Origin: Verrucomicrobiota bacterium
GTDB lineage: Bacteria; Verrucomicrobiota; Verrucomicrobiia; Limisphaerales; SXQI01
DNA length: 36,063 nucleotides
Direction: 5' to 3'
NCBI GenBank assembly: GCA_008933045.1
Contig: WBXJ01000003.1
Span: 1-36,063 of the forward strand
Shown here: positions 9,632-19,790 of the stretch, in pieces
Position numbering within the stretch: position 1 is the stretch's first letter
Layout: every line of letters starts with the position of its first letter
Program-made: the position numbers and the translations under genes
The notes under the pieces: generated by a model
Database searches by the model: none
What the model saw: only the letters and a program-made list of their open reading frames with translations
Told to the model about the DNA's origin: nothing

Positions 9632-10545
9632 TGTATTTTTTAAAGCGACTCCTCGTATTGCCGCCATTGTTGATATTGATCAGCCTGATCGCATTTTTGC
9701 TAGTTCGGACAGCACCGGGCGGCCCGTTCGATAAGGAACGCAAACCAGCCTCGCCCGAGATCGAACGCCGTCTGTTAGAGCGTTACCATTTAGATCAACC
9801 GCTGTGGAAACAATATTTGCTTTACCTGAAGGGGTTGAGCCAAGGGGATTTTGGACCTTCCCTCAAACAGCGAAACCACACAGTAAACGATATCATCAGT
9901 CAGGCCTTGCCGGTCTCAGCCACGTTAGGCGCAGCCGCATTTTTATTCTCGTTAGGTGTTGGAATTCCGTTGGGTTTTTACACAGCGGCGCGGCGCGGCC
10001 ATGGATTTGAGCTAGCGGGGAGTTCGCTTGCGTTGCTTTTTGTTTGCGTGCCAGCGTTGGTGGTGGGTCCTGTTTTGGTGATCGTGTTCGCGGTTCATTG
10101 GTCAATATTTCCAGTCGCCTTGTGGGGAGGGGCATGGCACATGGTGTTACCCACGATAACCCTCGGACTTTATTTCAGCGGCAAAGTAGCCCGACTCATG
10201 CGAGAGGGGATGTTAACGACGATGCACGCTGATTATATTATCGCTGCCCGTGCGAAAGGACTGAGCGAATCCGCAGTCCTCTGGAGGCACGCGTTTCGGA
10301 TTGCTGTCCTCCCTGTGGTTTCCTATTCCGGCCCACTCTTAGCAGATTTGCTGACGGGTTCCTTTGTGGTGGAGAGCTTATTCCAAATCCCGGGGATGGG
10401 AGTCTTCGTCATTAACAGTGCTCTCAACCGTGACTATCCGATGATTGTCGGATTGGTCCTAGTTTATGCGGTGCTGCTTCTCGTGTTAAACCTGCTAGTG
10501 GATGCCGCCTATACCTGGCTCGATCCTCGCGTACGTTACGATTGA
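9631..10545 (+). CDS. oppB: Peptide ABC transporter permease (OppB/DppB-like)
   Basis: Multi-TM protein starting MYFLKRLLVLPPLLILISLIAFLLVRTAPGGPFD; binding-protein-dependent transport motif DYIIAARAKGLSESAVLWRHAFRIAVLPV. Stop/start overlap TAATG with oppA. Confidence 0.92.
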   Translation: MYFLKRLLVLPPLLILISLIAFLLVRTAPGGPFDKERKPASPEIERRLLERYHLDQPLWKQYLLYLKGLSQGDFGPSLKQRNHTVNDIISQALPVSATLGAAAFLFSLGVGIPLGFYTAARRGHGFELAGSSLALLFVCVPALVVGPVLVIVFAVHWSIFPVALWGGAWHMVLPTITLGLYFSGKVARLMREGMLTTMHADYIIAARAKGLSESAVLWRHAFRIAVLPVVSYSGPLLADLLTGSFVVESLFQIPGMGVFVINSALNRDYPMIVGLVLVYAVLLLVLNLLVDAAYTWLDPRVRYD

Positions 10546-11462
10546 TGGACACTCGATCTCTCACTCCAAATCAACGTGCGTGGCGACGGTTTTGTAGAAA
10601 CCCATCGGCCTTCACGAGCGCTTGCCTTTTGGCGATGTTAACATTGGGATTGTTTTTGCACCCTTGGTTTTCCAACCAGTCACCCACGACACTCACGGAC
10701 GCATTGGCACATCCCCCTTCCACGCTCCACTGGTTTGGCACGGATTTGATGGGGCGTGATCTCCTGAGTCGATTGGTTTATGGAGCGCGCATTTCCATGA
10801 TGGTTGGCTTGGTGGGTGCGGGTGTTAGTCTTTTCATTGGAGTGCTTTGGGGCGCAGTGGCTGGGTATGTCGGGGGTTACTGCGATGGGATCATGATGCG
10901 TGCAGTCGATATCCTTTATTCGTTACCGTCCGTGATCTTCGTCATCGTGATGATCACCACGTTAGAAGGGTTATTTAAAAACTGGTTGCTACAAAACTTC
11001 TCTCCCGAAGCGGCTGGTGTCGCACGTCTGTTATTCTTGTTCGCGGGGCTGGGAGCTGTCTCGTGGCTGACCATGGCACGCATCGTGCGAGGTGAAGTGC
11101 TTTCGTTGCGGACGCGCAGTTTTGTCGATGCGAGCCGTGCGATGGGTGCTTCTCACACCCATATTTTATTGACGCACATCCTACCTAATGTCGCCGGCGT
11201 GGTAATTGTGTACCTGACCCTCACCATTCCATCGGTGATTCTCTACGAATCATTCCTCAGCTATCTCGGGTTGGGAATTCAGGCTCCACAAGCCAGCTTG
11301 GGATCGCTTCTGGCTGAAGGCTCGGCCCAGATCAATTCCCTCCGCCTCTATTGGTGGATGGTCGTCTTTCCTGGACTGTTGTTAGTTGTGATGTTGCTGA
11401 CTTTAAATTTTATCGGCGACGGACTCCGTGATGCATTTGATCCTCGCAGCGAGAAAATCTGA
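10545..11462 (+). CDS. oppC: Peptide ABC transporter permease (OppC/DppC-like)
   Basis: HWFGTDLMGRDLLSRLVYGARISMMVGLVGAGVSLFIGVLWGAVAGYVGG; FVDASRAMGASHTHILLTHILPNV. ATG overlaps the oppB stop (TGATG). Confidence 0.92.
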   Translation: MDTRSLTPNQRAWRRFCRNPSAFTSACLLAMLTLGLFLHPWFSNQSPTTLTDALAHPPSTLHWFGTDLMGRDLLSRLVYGARISMMVGLVGAGVSLFIGVLWGAVAGYVGGYCDGIMMRAVDILYSLPSVIFVIVMITTLEGLFKNWLLQNFSPEAAGVARLLFLFAGLGAVSWLTMARIVRGEVLSLRTRSFVDASRAMGASHTHILLTHILPNVAGVVIVYLTLTIPSVILYESFLSYLGLGIQAPQASLGSLLAEGSAQINSLRLYWWMVVFPGLLLVVMLLTLNFIGDGLRDAFDPRSEKI

Positions 11463-11478
11463 AGCAACATCCAGCCCG

Positions 11479-12492
11479 TTACTTCACAGGATACCCGTCC
11501 CAGAGCCAAGCCAGTGCGTCTGGCAGCGTTTGACGCGTCACACGTCCGTCGGTGTGACCCGCTCCCTCCGCGAACACATACCGGTAGGAGTAACCTTTCG
11601 CTTGAAGCACCGAAGCCATTCGTTGATTCGCCATCACCCAATTATGTAACGACGCCTCGTCGAGCTTCGAGCCGTTGTCGTTCTCGCTCACTTCCAACCA
11701 GACACGCAATGGTTTCCGTTCGCTCGCAGGAATGAAATAAGCGTGATAACCCCAAGCACCTTGCGGAGACACGGGGTTCACTGGCGACTGCTGATTCACA
11801 TACGTCCCAGAGTAAGTCAGGATGCGCCGGTAAAGATCTGGCCGAAACCATCCCATCGTAAATGCAGCCGCTCCACCTGAGCTTCCTCCCATCGTCGCCC
11901 GACCTTCGGGATCGGTAGTGAACGTCAGGTTATAAGATTTGGCGATGCGGGGCAGCACCTCGCTCTCGATGAAACCCGCATACTTTTCGGAAACAGTATC
12001 GTACTCTAGCCCTCGCTCACTGCCTTGCGCGTCGCCCCCGCCCGAATTAATAAAAATAGCGATCATGATGGGCAGGCGACCATCGTGAATCATGTTATCA
12101 AGAATCTTCGGCAGCACATTGGTATAAGAGAGTCCATCCTGAGCGATGATGAACGGTGCGGGCGTCCCTGCAACATATTGCTTCGGAACATAGACGCACA
12201 CTTTGCGTTGGTACGGAACAGGAGGCGGCAGCTTCTTGGCAATCCCCGGATAGAGCACGCTATCCTTTGAATCCATTATGAACTCGTGAATCCAGCCTCT
12301 GGGAACGCCATCACGCAGGGTAAGCTCCGGAGCGTCCCCGTAGCTTGGACCAATCCGAAACTCCACATTATCCTTCGTTCGAGTCGGTGATGGGACGTTG
12401 GTCCGAACCGTATCAACACCCCACGCAGATTCTGTAATGAGGTGAGAGATCACCAAGGCAGTGATCAAAGAGACTCGAATAATTATTTTCAT
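11479..12492 (-). CDS. Secreted alpha/beta-hydrolase esterase, Fes/enterochelin-esterase-like (putative esterase family)
   Basis: Signal peptide MKIIIRVSLITALVISHLITESAWG; VYVPKQYVAGTPAPFIIAQDG; nucleophile elbow ATMGGSSGGAAAF; FAEGAGHTDG catalytic His region. Confidence 0.82.
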   Translation of the reverse strand: MKIIIRVSLITALVISHLITESAWGVDTVRTNVPSPTRTKDNVEFRIGPSYGDAPELTLRDGVPRGWIHEFIMDSKDSVLYPGIAKKLPPPVPYQRKVCVYVPKQYVAGTPAPFIIAQDGLSYTNVLPKILDNMIHDGRLPIMIAIFINSGGGDAQGSERGLEYDTVSEKYAGFIESEVLPRIAKSYNLTFTTDPEGRATMGGSSGGAAAFTMGWFRPDLYRRILTYSGTYVNQQSPVNPVSPQGAWGYHAYFIPASERKPLRVWLEVSENDNGSKLDEASLHNWVMANQRMASVLQAKGYSYRYVFAEGAGHTDGRVTRQTLPDALAWLWDGYPVK

Positions 12493-12634
12493 GATTGATT
12501 GGGTCTGAACTTAGGTTTCAACACCGCGGTGGACAACCAATTTTTTGACGAATTAACGGAAACGGAATCACAGACAAAAATAAACGAATCAGTTGCCCTT
12601 AAATGCGCGTCTCATTACCTTCTTGAAAATCACC

Positions 12635-15439
12635 ATGACTTATTTGCTTTCTAGGTTGGGAAAACGGATCGTTAGCTTGGCTGCAGTGCTGGGTCAAGTG
12701 CTGTCCATCTCGGCCGCGCTTCCGTCCCATCCAGTCATCGGCCCATCGATCACATCACCGTTCCCTATCGAGTCGGGGGAGCCCCTTCTCGCGGGGTTGC
12801 AGTGCACAGCCTGCCACCGTGCGGAGGCCCGTAGTTTCGGGGCGCAATCCGCCGTTGGTCCTCGGCTCGGTGCCGCAGGTCTCGCGCTCACTCCACAGTT
12901 TTTGCGTGCCTACCTGCTGAGCCCCCAAAGCGAAAAACCAGGCACCACAATGCCCGACAGTTTACACTCCCTGAAAGGGCCCGACAAAGCCGCCGTTGTC
13001 GATGATCTCGTACACTACCTCATTTCAACCCAACCCCGCGCTGCGGCGGGTGCAGCTGCGGAACCATTTTTGTTGCAGCAGGGAAGACAGTTATTTCATT
13101 CCGTGGGTTGCGTAGCGTGTCATGCACCACAGGAATCGCCCTCACAACTTCAACCCAAGAATTCGGATGCCGCAAAAACTATTCCTGATTCATTAGCAAC
13201 GACATCCGTTCCTTTGGGGCCATTGGCAAAAAAATACGAATTTGGCGAGTTGCAACGTTTTCTCGTGAACCCAGTTCACTTTCGTCCATCGGGGCGCATG
13301 CCTGCTTCGAATCTGAGCAACTCCGAGGGCGCAGCGTTGGCGATGTATCTATTACGCGAACAGGCCCTGTTGCTCACGGACCCCACCAAGGCTGATCGTG
13401 TGGGCGGTCTCAGCTACGCCTACTACGAAGGCGATTTCAACAGCTCGGCCGACTTTGATCGGCTACAACCCGTCGCTCGCGGTGTGGTCAACACAATTTC
13501 GGTATCAGCGCGAAAACGGGATCAGAACTTTGGTTTCCGATATTCCGGGAAACTCCACGCTCCTGCGGATGGGAAATACACCTTCAACCTAGCCTCGGAT
13601 GATGGCTCACAACTCTCTTTGGATGGAAAATTGGTGCTGGATAATGACGGTGTCCACCCACCTGAGAATAAAAAAGTGAGTCTCGAATTGAAGGCAGGAG
13701 ATCATGATTTCTTGCTCACATTTTTTAATTCGGGTGCGGGCCACGAACTCAAATTGGAATGGTCCGGGCCTAACTTCGACCGAAGCTCCATTTCCTCCGA
13801 TGTCTTCTCCCACCAAGGGGCGTCTTTGAAACCTTTGGCGCCGGAAGTTTTCAGTGTGGACCAGGCCAAGGTGGCACGAGGTCAGTCGGCATTTTCTAAC
13901 TACGGATGCGCCGCCTGCCATCAATCTTCCGGCGTCGCTTTGACCCGAGTATCCAAAGCGTTGGTCGATGTGGATTCCACTCGGGGTTGCCTCGCAGATA
14001 AACTGGATCCGCTTGCCCCTGACTTTTCCCTCAGCGACATTCAACGCGCGGACTTGCGGCTCACGCTAAAAAACAAGGTGCTGTTAAAGTCGGCCCGATC
14101 GGCTGCCGAAGAAATCAACTTCACGCTTTCCTCCCTCAGTTGCACCGCTTGTCATAGTCGAGATGGTAAGGGTGGGCCCGTCGCCGATCGCTTGGCGTAT
14201 TTTATGACTGCGGGCGAAATTGATTTGGGAGATGAGGGTCGAATTCCTCCGCACTTAACTCGAGTGGGCGGAAAACTCAGAACCGATTGGATGCGCGAGG
14301 TGCTGATCAATCACGGCGCAGATCGCCCCTACATGGCCACGAGAATGCCCCAATTTGGCGAATCCAATGTTGGTAAACTTCCCGTTCAACTCAGCGAGGT
14401 CGATGGTTCATTCGGCACTGTCCGTCAGATTGCCTCCGACGTTCATTCTATCAAGTCAGGTCGAAAACTCGTGGGGAGCGGCGGGCTTACCTGTATTTCC
14501 TGCCATAATTTTGCCGATCATAAATCACTTGGCGTTCCTGCCATCGATCTCACAACCATGACCAAGCGATTGCGAAAAGAGTGGTTCCAAGTCTACATGT
14601 TGAACCCAGCCGCTTTACGTCCGGGCACGCGCATGCCTAGTTTCTGGCCCGAAGGCAAAGCGGCTAACTCCGAAATTCTAGATGGCAACACCGAGCAACA
14701 AATTGATGCTATCTGGGCGTATCTTTCCAAAGGGCGCGAAGCAGAAATTCCGTCCGGATTTGTTGTCGGTAAAATGGAGATCATCGCCGAAAAAGAACCC
14801 GTCATCTATCGCAACTTTATTAAGGATGCCGGATCGCGTGCCATTGGTGTGGGCTATCCAGAAAAAGCCAACCTCGCCTTTGATGCCAACGAGATTCGCT
14901 TAGCGTTGATTTGGCAGGGATCCTTCATCGATGCCTCTCGACATAGCAACGGTCGAGGTGAGGGCTACGAGCCTCCCTTAGGCGATCAAGTCATCAAGTT
15001 GCCTCAGGGTCCCACCTTCGCTGTCCTCGACAATCCATCCGCTCCTTGGCCCAGCGCCAGCGGGAAGTCTGGCGGATTCAAAATGGGAGGTTACCGTTTG
15101 GATCAGGCTCGCCGTCCCATCTTCCTTTATTCCTTCAAGGGTCTCCAAATTGAGGATCACCCCGTCGCACACACCAAAGGTTTAGATTCAGTTTTCCTTC
15201 GCACATTCAGTCTTCGCGCCGATCAACCCTTGGCTAACCTCTGGTTTCGAGCTGCGGTAGGTCAAAAAATTGAGCCTCGTGGCGACCTCTGGAGCGTTGA
15301 TGATAAAATCACATTACGTTTTTCAAGCACCAGCGGCGGCAAGCCCGTCGTGCGCAACTCAGGCAATCAGCAAGAGTTGTTGGTCCCAGTCCACTTCGAG
15401 GGTGTCCAAGCCAAGTTCGTCGAGGAGATTGTCTGGTGA
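12635..15439 (+). CDS. Secreted multiheme c-type cytochrome / PA14-domain protein
   Basis: Five CxxCH motifs (LQCTACH, VGCVACH, YGCAACH, LSCTACH, LTCISCH) and a PA14-like segment ([13 protein letters not shown]...[41 protein letters not shown]). Start taken at ATG 12635 with a signal peptide. Confidence 0.85.
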   Translation: MTYLLSRLGKRIVSLAAVLGQVLSISAALPSHPVIGPSITSPFPIESGEPLLAGLQCTACHRAEARSFGAQSAVGPRLGAAGLALTPQFLRAYLLSPQSEKPGTTMPDSLHSLKGPDKAAVVDDLVHYLISTQPRAAAGAAAEPFLLQQGRQLFHSVGCVACHAPQESPSQLQPKNSDAAKTIPDSLATTSVPLGPLAKKYEFGELQRFLVNPVHFRPSGRMPASNLSNSEGAALAMYLLREQALLLTDPTKADRVGGLSYAYYEGDFNSSADFDRLQPVARGVVNTISVSARKRDQNFGFRYSGKLHAPADGKYTFNLASDDGSQLSLDGKLVLDNDGVHPPENKKVSLELKAGDHDFLLTFFNSGAGHELKLEWSGPNFDRSSISSDVFSHQGASLKPLAPEVFSVDQAKVARGQSAFSNYGCAACHQSSGVALTRVSKALVDVDSTRGCLADKLDPLAPDFSLSDIQRADLRLTLKNKVLLKSARSAAEEINFTLSSLSCTACHSRDGKGGPVADRLAYFMTAGEIDLGDEGRIPPHLTRVGGKLRTDWMREVLINHGADRPYMATRMPQFGESNVGKLPVQLSEVDGSFGTVRQIASDVHSIKSGRKLVGSGGLTCISCHNFADHKSLGVPAIDLTTMTKRLRKEWFQVYMLNPAALRPGTRMPSFWPEGKAANSEILDGNTEQQIDAIWAYLSKGREAEIPSGFVVGKMEIIAEKEPVIYRNFIKDAGSRAIGVGYPEKANLAFDANEIRLALIWQGSFIDASRHSNGRGEGYEPPLGDQVIKLPQGPTFAVLDNPSAPWPSASGKSGGFKMGGYRLDQARRPIFLYSFKGLQIEDHPVAHTKGLDSVFLRTFSLRADQPLANLWFRAAVGQKIEPRGDLWSVDDKITLRFSSTSGGKPVVRNSGNQQELLVPVHFEGVQAKFVEEIVW

Positions 15440-15471
15440 TCCGATCCATTAACTCTATTTTCAATTCGTTT

Positions 15472-16974
15472 ATGATGCCCCAATACTTAAAGGTCGCGAG
15501 CCTCGCGATTGCCCTCGGTCTCTCCGCCCTCTGGGTCCGCGCCGACCTGACAACCGACGAGGCCAAGTATTATGAGATCGTCACGATTCCGATACCCAAA
15601 GAGATCACTCTGGAAGCAGGTGCCTTGCAGGTCATGCCCGACAACAAACTCGCCGTCTCAACGCGGTTGGGGAAAATCTACATGGTCGACGGCGCATTCG
15701 AGCGACCACCTACTCAGGCAAAATTTACAGAGTTCGCCCACGGCTTGCACGAGGTCCTCGGCCTAACGGTGCGCGATGGTTGGGTCTATTGCACTCAACG
15801 TGGAGAGGTAACGCGCATGAAAGATTTGAACGCCGATGGTCGCGCCGATCTTTTTGAAACAGTAGCCGACGCCTGGGGAGTCAACGGTGATTATCACGAA
15901 TATGCCTTTGGTTCCAAATTCGATAAGGACGGAAACATCTGGGTTGTCCTATGTTTGACAGGTTCATTCACCAGCGAGGATCCCTTCCGTGGTTGGTGTT
16001 TTCGAGTTGGTGCAGATGGTAAAGCCGTCCCTACTTGCAGCGGCATACGTTCCCCGGGTGGCATCGGTACCAATGCGTTGGGCGACATGTTTTATACCGA
16101 TAACCAAGGACCCTGGAATGGGGCGTGCGCCCTCAAACATCTGAAGCCCGGCCATTTCATGGGCAACCCTTCAGGTAACAAATGGTATGATTCCACCGAC
16201 GTCCTGGGAGCCCGTCCGCTGGAACCCAAAAGCGGCAGCCGGATGCACCTCGAGGCAGTAAAAATTCCTCAACTCATCCCGCCCGCCATTATTTTTCCCT
16301 ATAACAAAATGGGCCAGAGCGCCAGCGGCATCGCCTGTGATGTCTCGAAGGGGAAATTTGGCCCATTCAAGGACCAATTGTTCGTTGGAGATCAAACCCA
16401 CAGCACTGTCATGCGCGTCTCCTTGGAAAAAGTGAATGATCGTTATCAGGGTGTCGTTTTCCCCTTTCGTCAAGGGTTCGCTTCCGGCAACCTGAGTCTA
16501 GAATTTGCGCCCGATGGTTCACTGTTCGTCGGTGGAACTGATCGCGGTTGGGGTGCACGTGGGGGTAAACCTTTCGCGCTGCAACGATTGATTTGGACCG
16601 GATCAATTCCTTTCGAAATTCTTGATATGAAAGCCAAGCGGGATGGCTTTGAGCTCAGCTTTACCGAACCCGTGGATCGTGCGACAGTCGAAGCAACTGC
16701 CTCCTACACCATTCAGGCCTACACCCATATTTATCAGTCCAGCTACGGCAGCCCAGAGGTAGACGTCACCAAGCCCACGATCAAAAAAATCACCGTTTCC
16801 TCCGATGGTTTGACAGCTCGACTCTCCATCGACGGGTTAGTCGAGGGTCACGTGCACGAACTGCATTTCCCCGGCATCAAGTCTGCCAAGGGTCAGCCAT
16901 TACTCCACAACTCCGCCTACTACACCTTAAACTACATCCCCCCCAACGTGCAGGCCAGCGTCACACCACGGTGA
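15472..16974 (+). CDS. Secreted beta-propeller protein, glucose/sorbosone-dehydrogenase-like, PVC type
   Basis: [24 protein letters not shown] signal peptide; [92 protein letters not shown]. Listed ORF starts at GTG 15436, overlapping the preceding stop. Confidence 0.72.
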   Translation: MMPQYLKVASLAIALGLSALWVRADLTTDEAKYYEIVTIPIPKEITLEAGALQVMPDNKLAVSTRLGKIYMVDGAFERPPTQAKFTEFAHGLHEVLGLTVRDGWVYCTQRGEVTRMKDLNADGRADLFETVADAWGVNGDYHEYAFGSKFDKDGNIWVVLCLTGSFTSEDPFRGWCFRVGADGKAVPTCSGIRSPGGIGTNALGDMFYTDNQGPWNGACALKHLKPGHFMGNPSGNKWYDSTDVLGARPLEPKSGSRMHLEAVKIPQLIPPAIIFPYNKMGQSASGIACDVSKGKFGPFKDQLFVGDQTHSTVMRVSLEKVNDRYQGVVFPFRQGFASGNLSLEFAPDGSLFVGGTDRGWGARGGKPFALQRLIWTGSIPFEILDMKAKRDGFELSFTEPVDRATVEATASYTIQAYTHIYQSSYGSPEVDVTKPTIKKITVSSDGLTARLSIDGLVEGHVHELHFPGIKSAKGQPLLHNSAYYTLNYIPPNVQASVTPR

Positions 16975-17830
16975 CCTGATTCTCCAACACGCCGATGCCC
17001 GATATTTTCATCCGCACGATATCGTGCTGCTGCAACGTGAAGGAATCCTCTGGCACCACTCCAGTGCCGGTGAACAGGATCACTCCGTGCGGAAAAGTTT
17101 GGCTCCGCAATAAGTAGCCCATCAATTCATCGAACGTCCGCTTGATCTGTCCGACCTTTGTCGAACCGCAGAATACCTCCTCGCCCCCGCGTTCGATGCT
17201 AACGCCAATCTCCCACTCGCGTGCCTCCTCCTCCGTCGCGCCTACAACCATCCATGGCCCCAACGCGCAGGAACGATCATAAATTTTTGCTTGCGGCAAA
17301 TAGAGCGTATTTTCTCCCTCAATATCCCGTGAGCTCATGTCATTACCAATCGTGTAGCCCCTCAATTGCCCCTGTGAATTGATAATCAACGCCAACTCCG
17401 GCTCGGGCACATTCCAACCCGCATCACGACGAATCCCCACAAAGTCATTCGGGCCGACGACCTTCTCCGGCATTGACTTAAAAAATAGCTCGGGTCTCGG
17501 TGCGTCGTAAACTCGATCATACGCGCTCGCGTTGTGATCCGATTCCTCCATCCGCGCTTTCTTACTTCGCAGGTAAGTTACTCCCGCCGCCCACACCTCC
17601 TGCCGCTCCACGGGGGGGAGCAGTGTCACATCTGCGAGGGTCAACTCAGGGTGAGACCCCTGCTGTGCCCACTCAGTGACCCTGACCAGTTCCATCTCGT
17701 CCTCCAATAATTCGGTCAACGTCCGCACACCAGCTTCCCTCAAGTCGATGACGCTCCGACCCTCCGTGACCAACCCGACACGGGATTCGGACTCTCCCGC
17801 AACTCGATAGCGGCAAAAAATAGTGCTCAT
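16961..17830 (-). CDS. Fumarylacetoacetate hydrolase (FAH) family protein
   Basis: [19 protein letters not shown]...[86 protein letters not shown] fold with ExE metal-binding region and [14 protein letters not shown]. Convergent 14-nt 3' overlap with the upstream gene. Confidence 0.9.
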   Translation of the reverse strand: MSTIFCRYRVAGESESRVGLVTEGRSVIDLREAGVRTLTELLEDEMELVRVTEWAQQGSHPELTLADVTLLPPVERQEVWAAGVTYLRSKKARMEESDHNASAYDRVYDAPRPELFFKSMPEKVVGPNDFVGIRRDAGWNVPEPELALIINSQGQLRGYTIGNDMSSRDIEGENTLYLPQAKIYDRSCALGPWMVVGATEEEAREWEIGVSIERGGEEVFCGSTKVGQIKRTFDELMGYLLRSQTFPHGVILFTGTGVVPEDSFTLQQHDIVRMKISGIGVLENQVTVV

Positions 17831-17932
17831 TGAATGTTTGATTTTGTAGAGCTGGTGTATGCACCTTTCTCTCGTTTCACCAGTAAAAACTCCTCCTAAA
17901 TTTCTGCTTTGATTCCCTCGCCCCCTTCACGC

Positions 17933-19180
17933 ATGGTTCTCTCCATGTTCTACTTTCATGATTTCTTGGTTTTTCTCACCGGTGCTGTGTTGGCTTGGGT
18001 TCTCTGCCGGTTTCGCAACCAGACGCGCCTGACTGAGTTGAGCACCATTCTTGATCACGAACGCCGTGCCCATGCCGAGAAACTCGCCACGGTCGAGGAT
18101 GCTCAGCGACGACTTTCCGACACCTTTCAAGCACTTGCCGCCCAATCACTCCGCGCAAACAACGATTCCTTTCTCCTACTAGCTCGGCAGGAGTTTGCTC
18201 AACTTCAACAATCCTCCACCTCAGAATTGAATCAACGCTCCGAAGCCATCGCTGGCCTTCTACGTCCCATGCGCGAATCCATTGATAAGGTCGATGCCAA
18301 AATTGTGGACCTCGAAAAATCACGCACCGCCGCCTTCGCCACCCTTGATACTCAACTCAAATCTCTCGTGGATGCACAAAACACCCTCCGCACCGAGACC
18401 ACCACGCTTTCCAGAGCCCTTCGCAACCCCAACACCCGTGGTCGCTGGGGTGAACTCCAGTTGCGCCGAGTGGTCGAACTGGCTGGCATGCTCAACTACT
18501 GCGATTTCTATGAGCAACGCACCGTCGCCTCAACCTTCGTCCCCGATACAAAATTGCGTCCAGACCTGACCGTCAAACTCCCGGGCGGTAAATGTATCGT
18601 GATTGATGCCAAGGCTCCGCTCGAATCTTACATCCTCGCACTCGAGGCTTCCGACGAAACCGTGCGCATCGCCCGCCTTCAGGAACACGCTGCCACCGTG
18701 CGCAGGCATCTCCTTGCGTTGGGTCGTAAATCCTATTGGGAACAGTTTGAAAACTCTCCCGAGTTCGTGGTGCTTTTTCTCCCCGGCGAAAACTTCTTCG
18801 CGGCTGCTTTGGAGTGCGACCCCTTGTTATTGGAAACAGGGATCACCGAAAAAGTGATCCTCGCAACCCCCACGACCCTCATTGCTCTACTCAAAGCCGC
18901 TGCCGCCGGTTGGCGAGTAGAGGCACTCGCCGAAAACGCCCGCGAAATCGCAAAATTAGGTCAAGACCTCGCCAAACGGATGGACGATATGAACACCCAT
19001 TGGGTCAAACTAGGCCGATCTCTTGGTGGTGCTGTGAACTCCTTCAACGATGCCCTTGGCTCCTACGATCACCGCGTTGCCCCCGCTGCCAAGCGTTTTC
19101 TCGAAATTCAACAACTTCCCGCACCCACCGAGGCAGCGACCCCCCAAGCCATCGCCATGCTCCCGAAACCAAGGGAGTAG
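17933..19180 (+). CDS. rmuC: DNA recombination protein RmuC homolog
   Basis: N-terminal TM, coiled coil, then LRNPNTRGRWGELQLRRVVELAGMLNYCDFYEQ...LRPDLTVKLPGGKCIVIDAKAPLESYILAL...FVVLFLPGENFFAAALE...ILATPTTLIALLKAAAAGWRVEALAENAREI. Confidence 0.94.
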   Translation: MVLSMFYFHDFLVFLTGAVLAWVLCRFRNQTRLTELSTILDHERRAHAEKLATVEDAQRRLSDTFQALAAQSLRANNDSFLLLARQEFAQLQQSSTSELNQRSEAIAGLLRPMRESIDKVDAKIVDLEKSRTAAFATLDTQLKSLVDAQNTLRTETTTLSRALRNPNTRGRWGELQLRRVVELAGMLNYCDFYEQRTVASTFVPDTKLRPDLTVKLPGGKCIVIDAKAPLESYILALEASDETVRIARLQEHAATVRRHLLALGRKSYWEQFENSPEFVVLFLPGENFFAAALECDPLLLETGITEKVILATPTTLIALLKAAAAGWRVEALAENAREIAKLGQDLAKRMDDMNTHWVKLGRSLGGAVNSFNDALGSYDHRVAPAAKRFLEIQQLPAPTEAATPQAIAMLPKPRE

Positions 19181-19236
19181 CCTTACGAAATCAATTCACA
19201 ATTGCGCCACCGGTAAGGCCGGTTTACGGTTTCTCT

Positions 19237-19305
19237 ATGTCGATGACCGATTTACAAATTGAAGTGCTTGCCAAAGGACAAGGTCCGCTCGCCGCTGCGG
19301 GCCAA
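19237..19305 (+). pseudogene. 5' fragment (codons 1-23) of an FKBP-type peptidyl-prolyl cis-trans isomerase gene, interrupted
   Basis: MSMTDLQIEVLAKGQGPLAAAGQ matches the FKBP N-terminus; reading continues in frame at 26733 (TVTVHYTGWFTDGSKFDSSVDRD...). Confidence 0.85.
19298..19305. repeat. Left copy of 8-bp direct repeat CGGGCCAA at the insertion junction (13/14 if extended: CGGGCCAATCCGTC)
   Basis: Identical 8-mer at 26725-26732; removing one copy plus the intervening DNA restores the FKBP frame. Confidence 0.8.
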
Positions 19306-19717
19306 TCCGTCCACGAAGTTCATTCTGTTTCATCGCGGTTACCTCTGGATTGGGGAAACCGCCCCGATCATGCAGCGCGAGGGCAAGCACGTCTGGATCG
19401 ATTCGGTCTGGTTGCCAACCATCAGCTACACGATGGGCAAGCGCGCCTATGAAGAGTGGCTCGAGGTTATGCCAAGCAACCACCTGATGTGGGGCCCTGA
19501 CGCCCACCACGTCGAAGGCATCTACGGCGCGACCGAGTTCACGCGCCGTTGTCTGGCGGAGGCGCTCGCCGAGAAAGTCGAGCGGGGTGAACTCCGCGAA
19601 GTTGACGCACTCCCCATCGGCCAACAGGTGATGCGCGACAACGCGCTCGAATTATTTCCGCAGTTGAAGGATCGGCTGTGGAAACACAAAGGCAAATTGC
19701 CGCCGCCATCGAAGTGA
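19306..19717 (+). pseudogene. 5'-truncated amidohydrolase (amidohydrolase 2 family), C-terminal part only
   Basis: NPSTKFILFHRGYLWIGETAPIMQREGKHVWIDSVWLPTISYTMGKRAYEEWLEVMPSNHLMWGPDAHHVEGIYGATEFTRRCLAEALAEKVERGELREVDALPIGQQVMRDNALELFPQL resembles the C-terminal third of amidohydrolase-2 proteins; the rest is missing at the junction. Confidence 0.75.
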
Positions 19718-19790
19718 TGTTCACACCCTTCAGGCTGGCTCAGAGTGGACGCCTGGTGGCTCATTGGCTCATCTGGGTAGAATTGAAGTT

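Noticed and set aside
18814-19452. 212-aa ORF bridging rmuC and the FKBP/amidohydrolase junction
   Set aside because: Runs in an alternative frame through rmuC; composition (R/P/S/H rich) is that of a shadow ORF. Only its FKBP N-terminal part is meaningful, with its own start at 19237.
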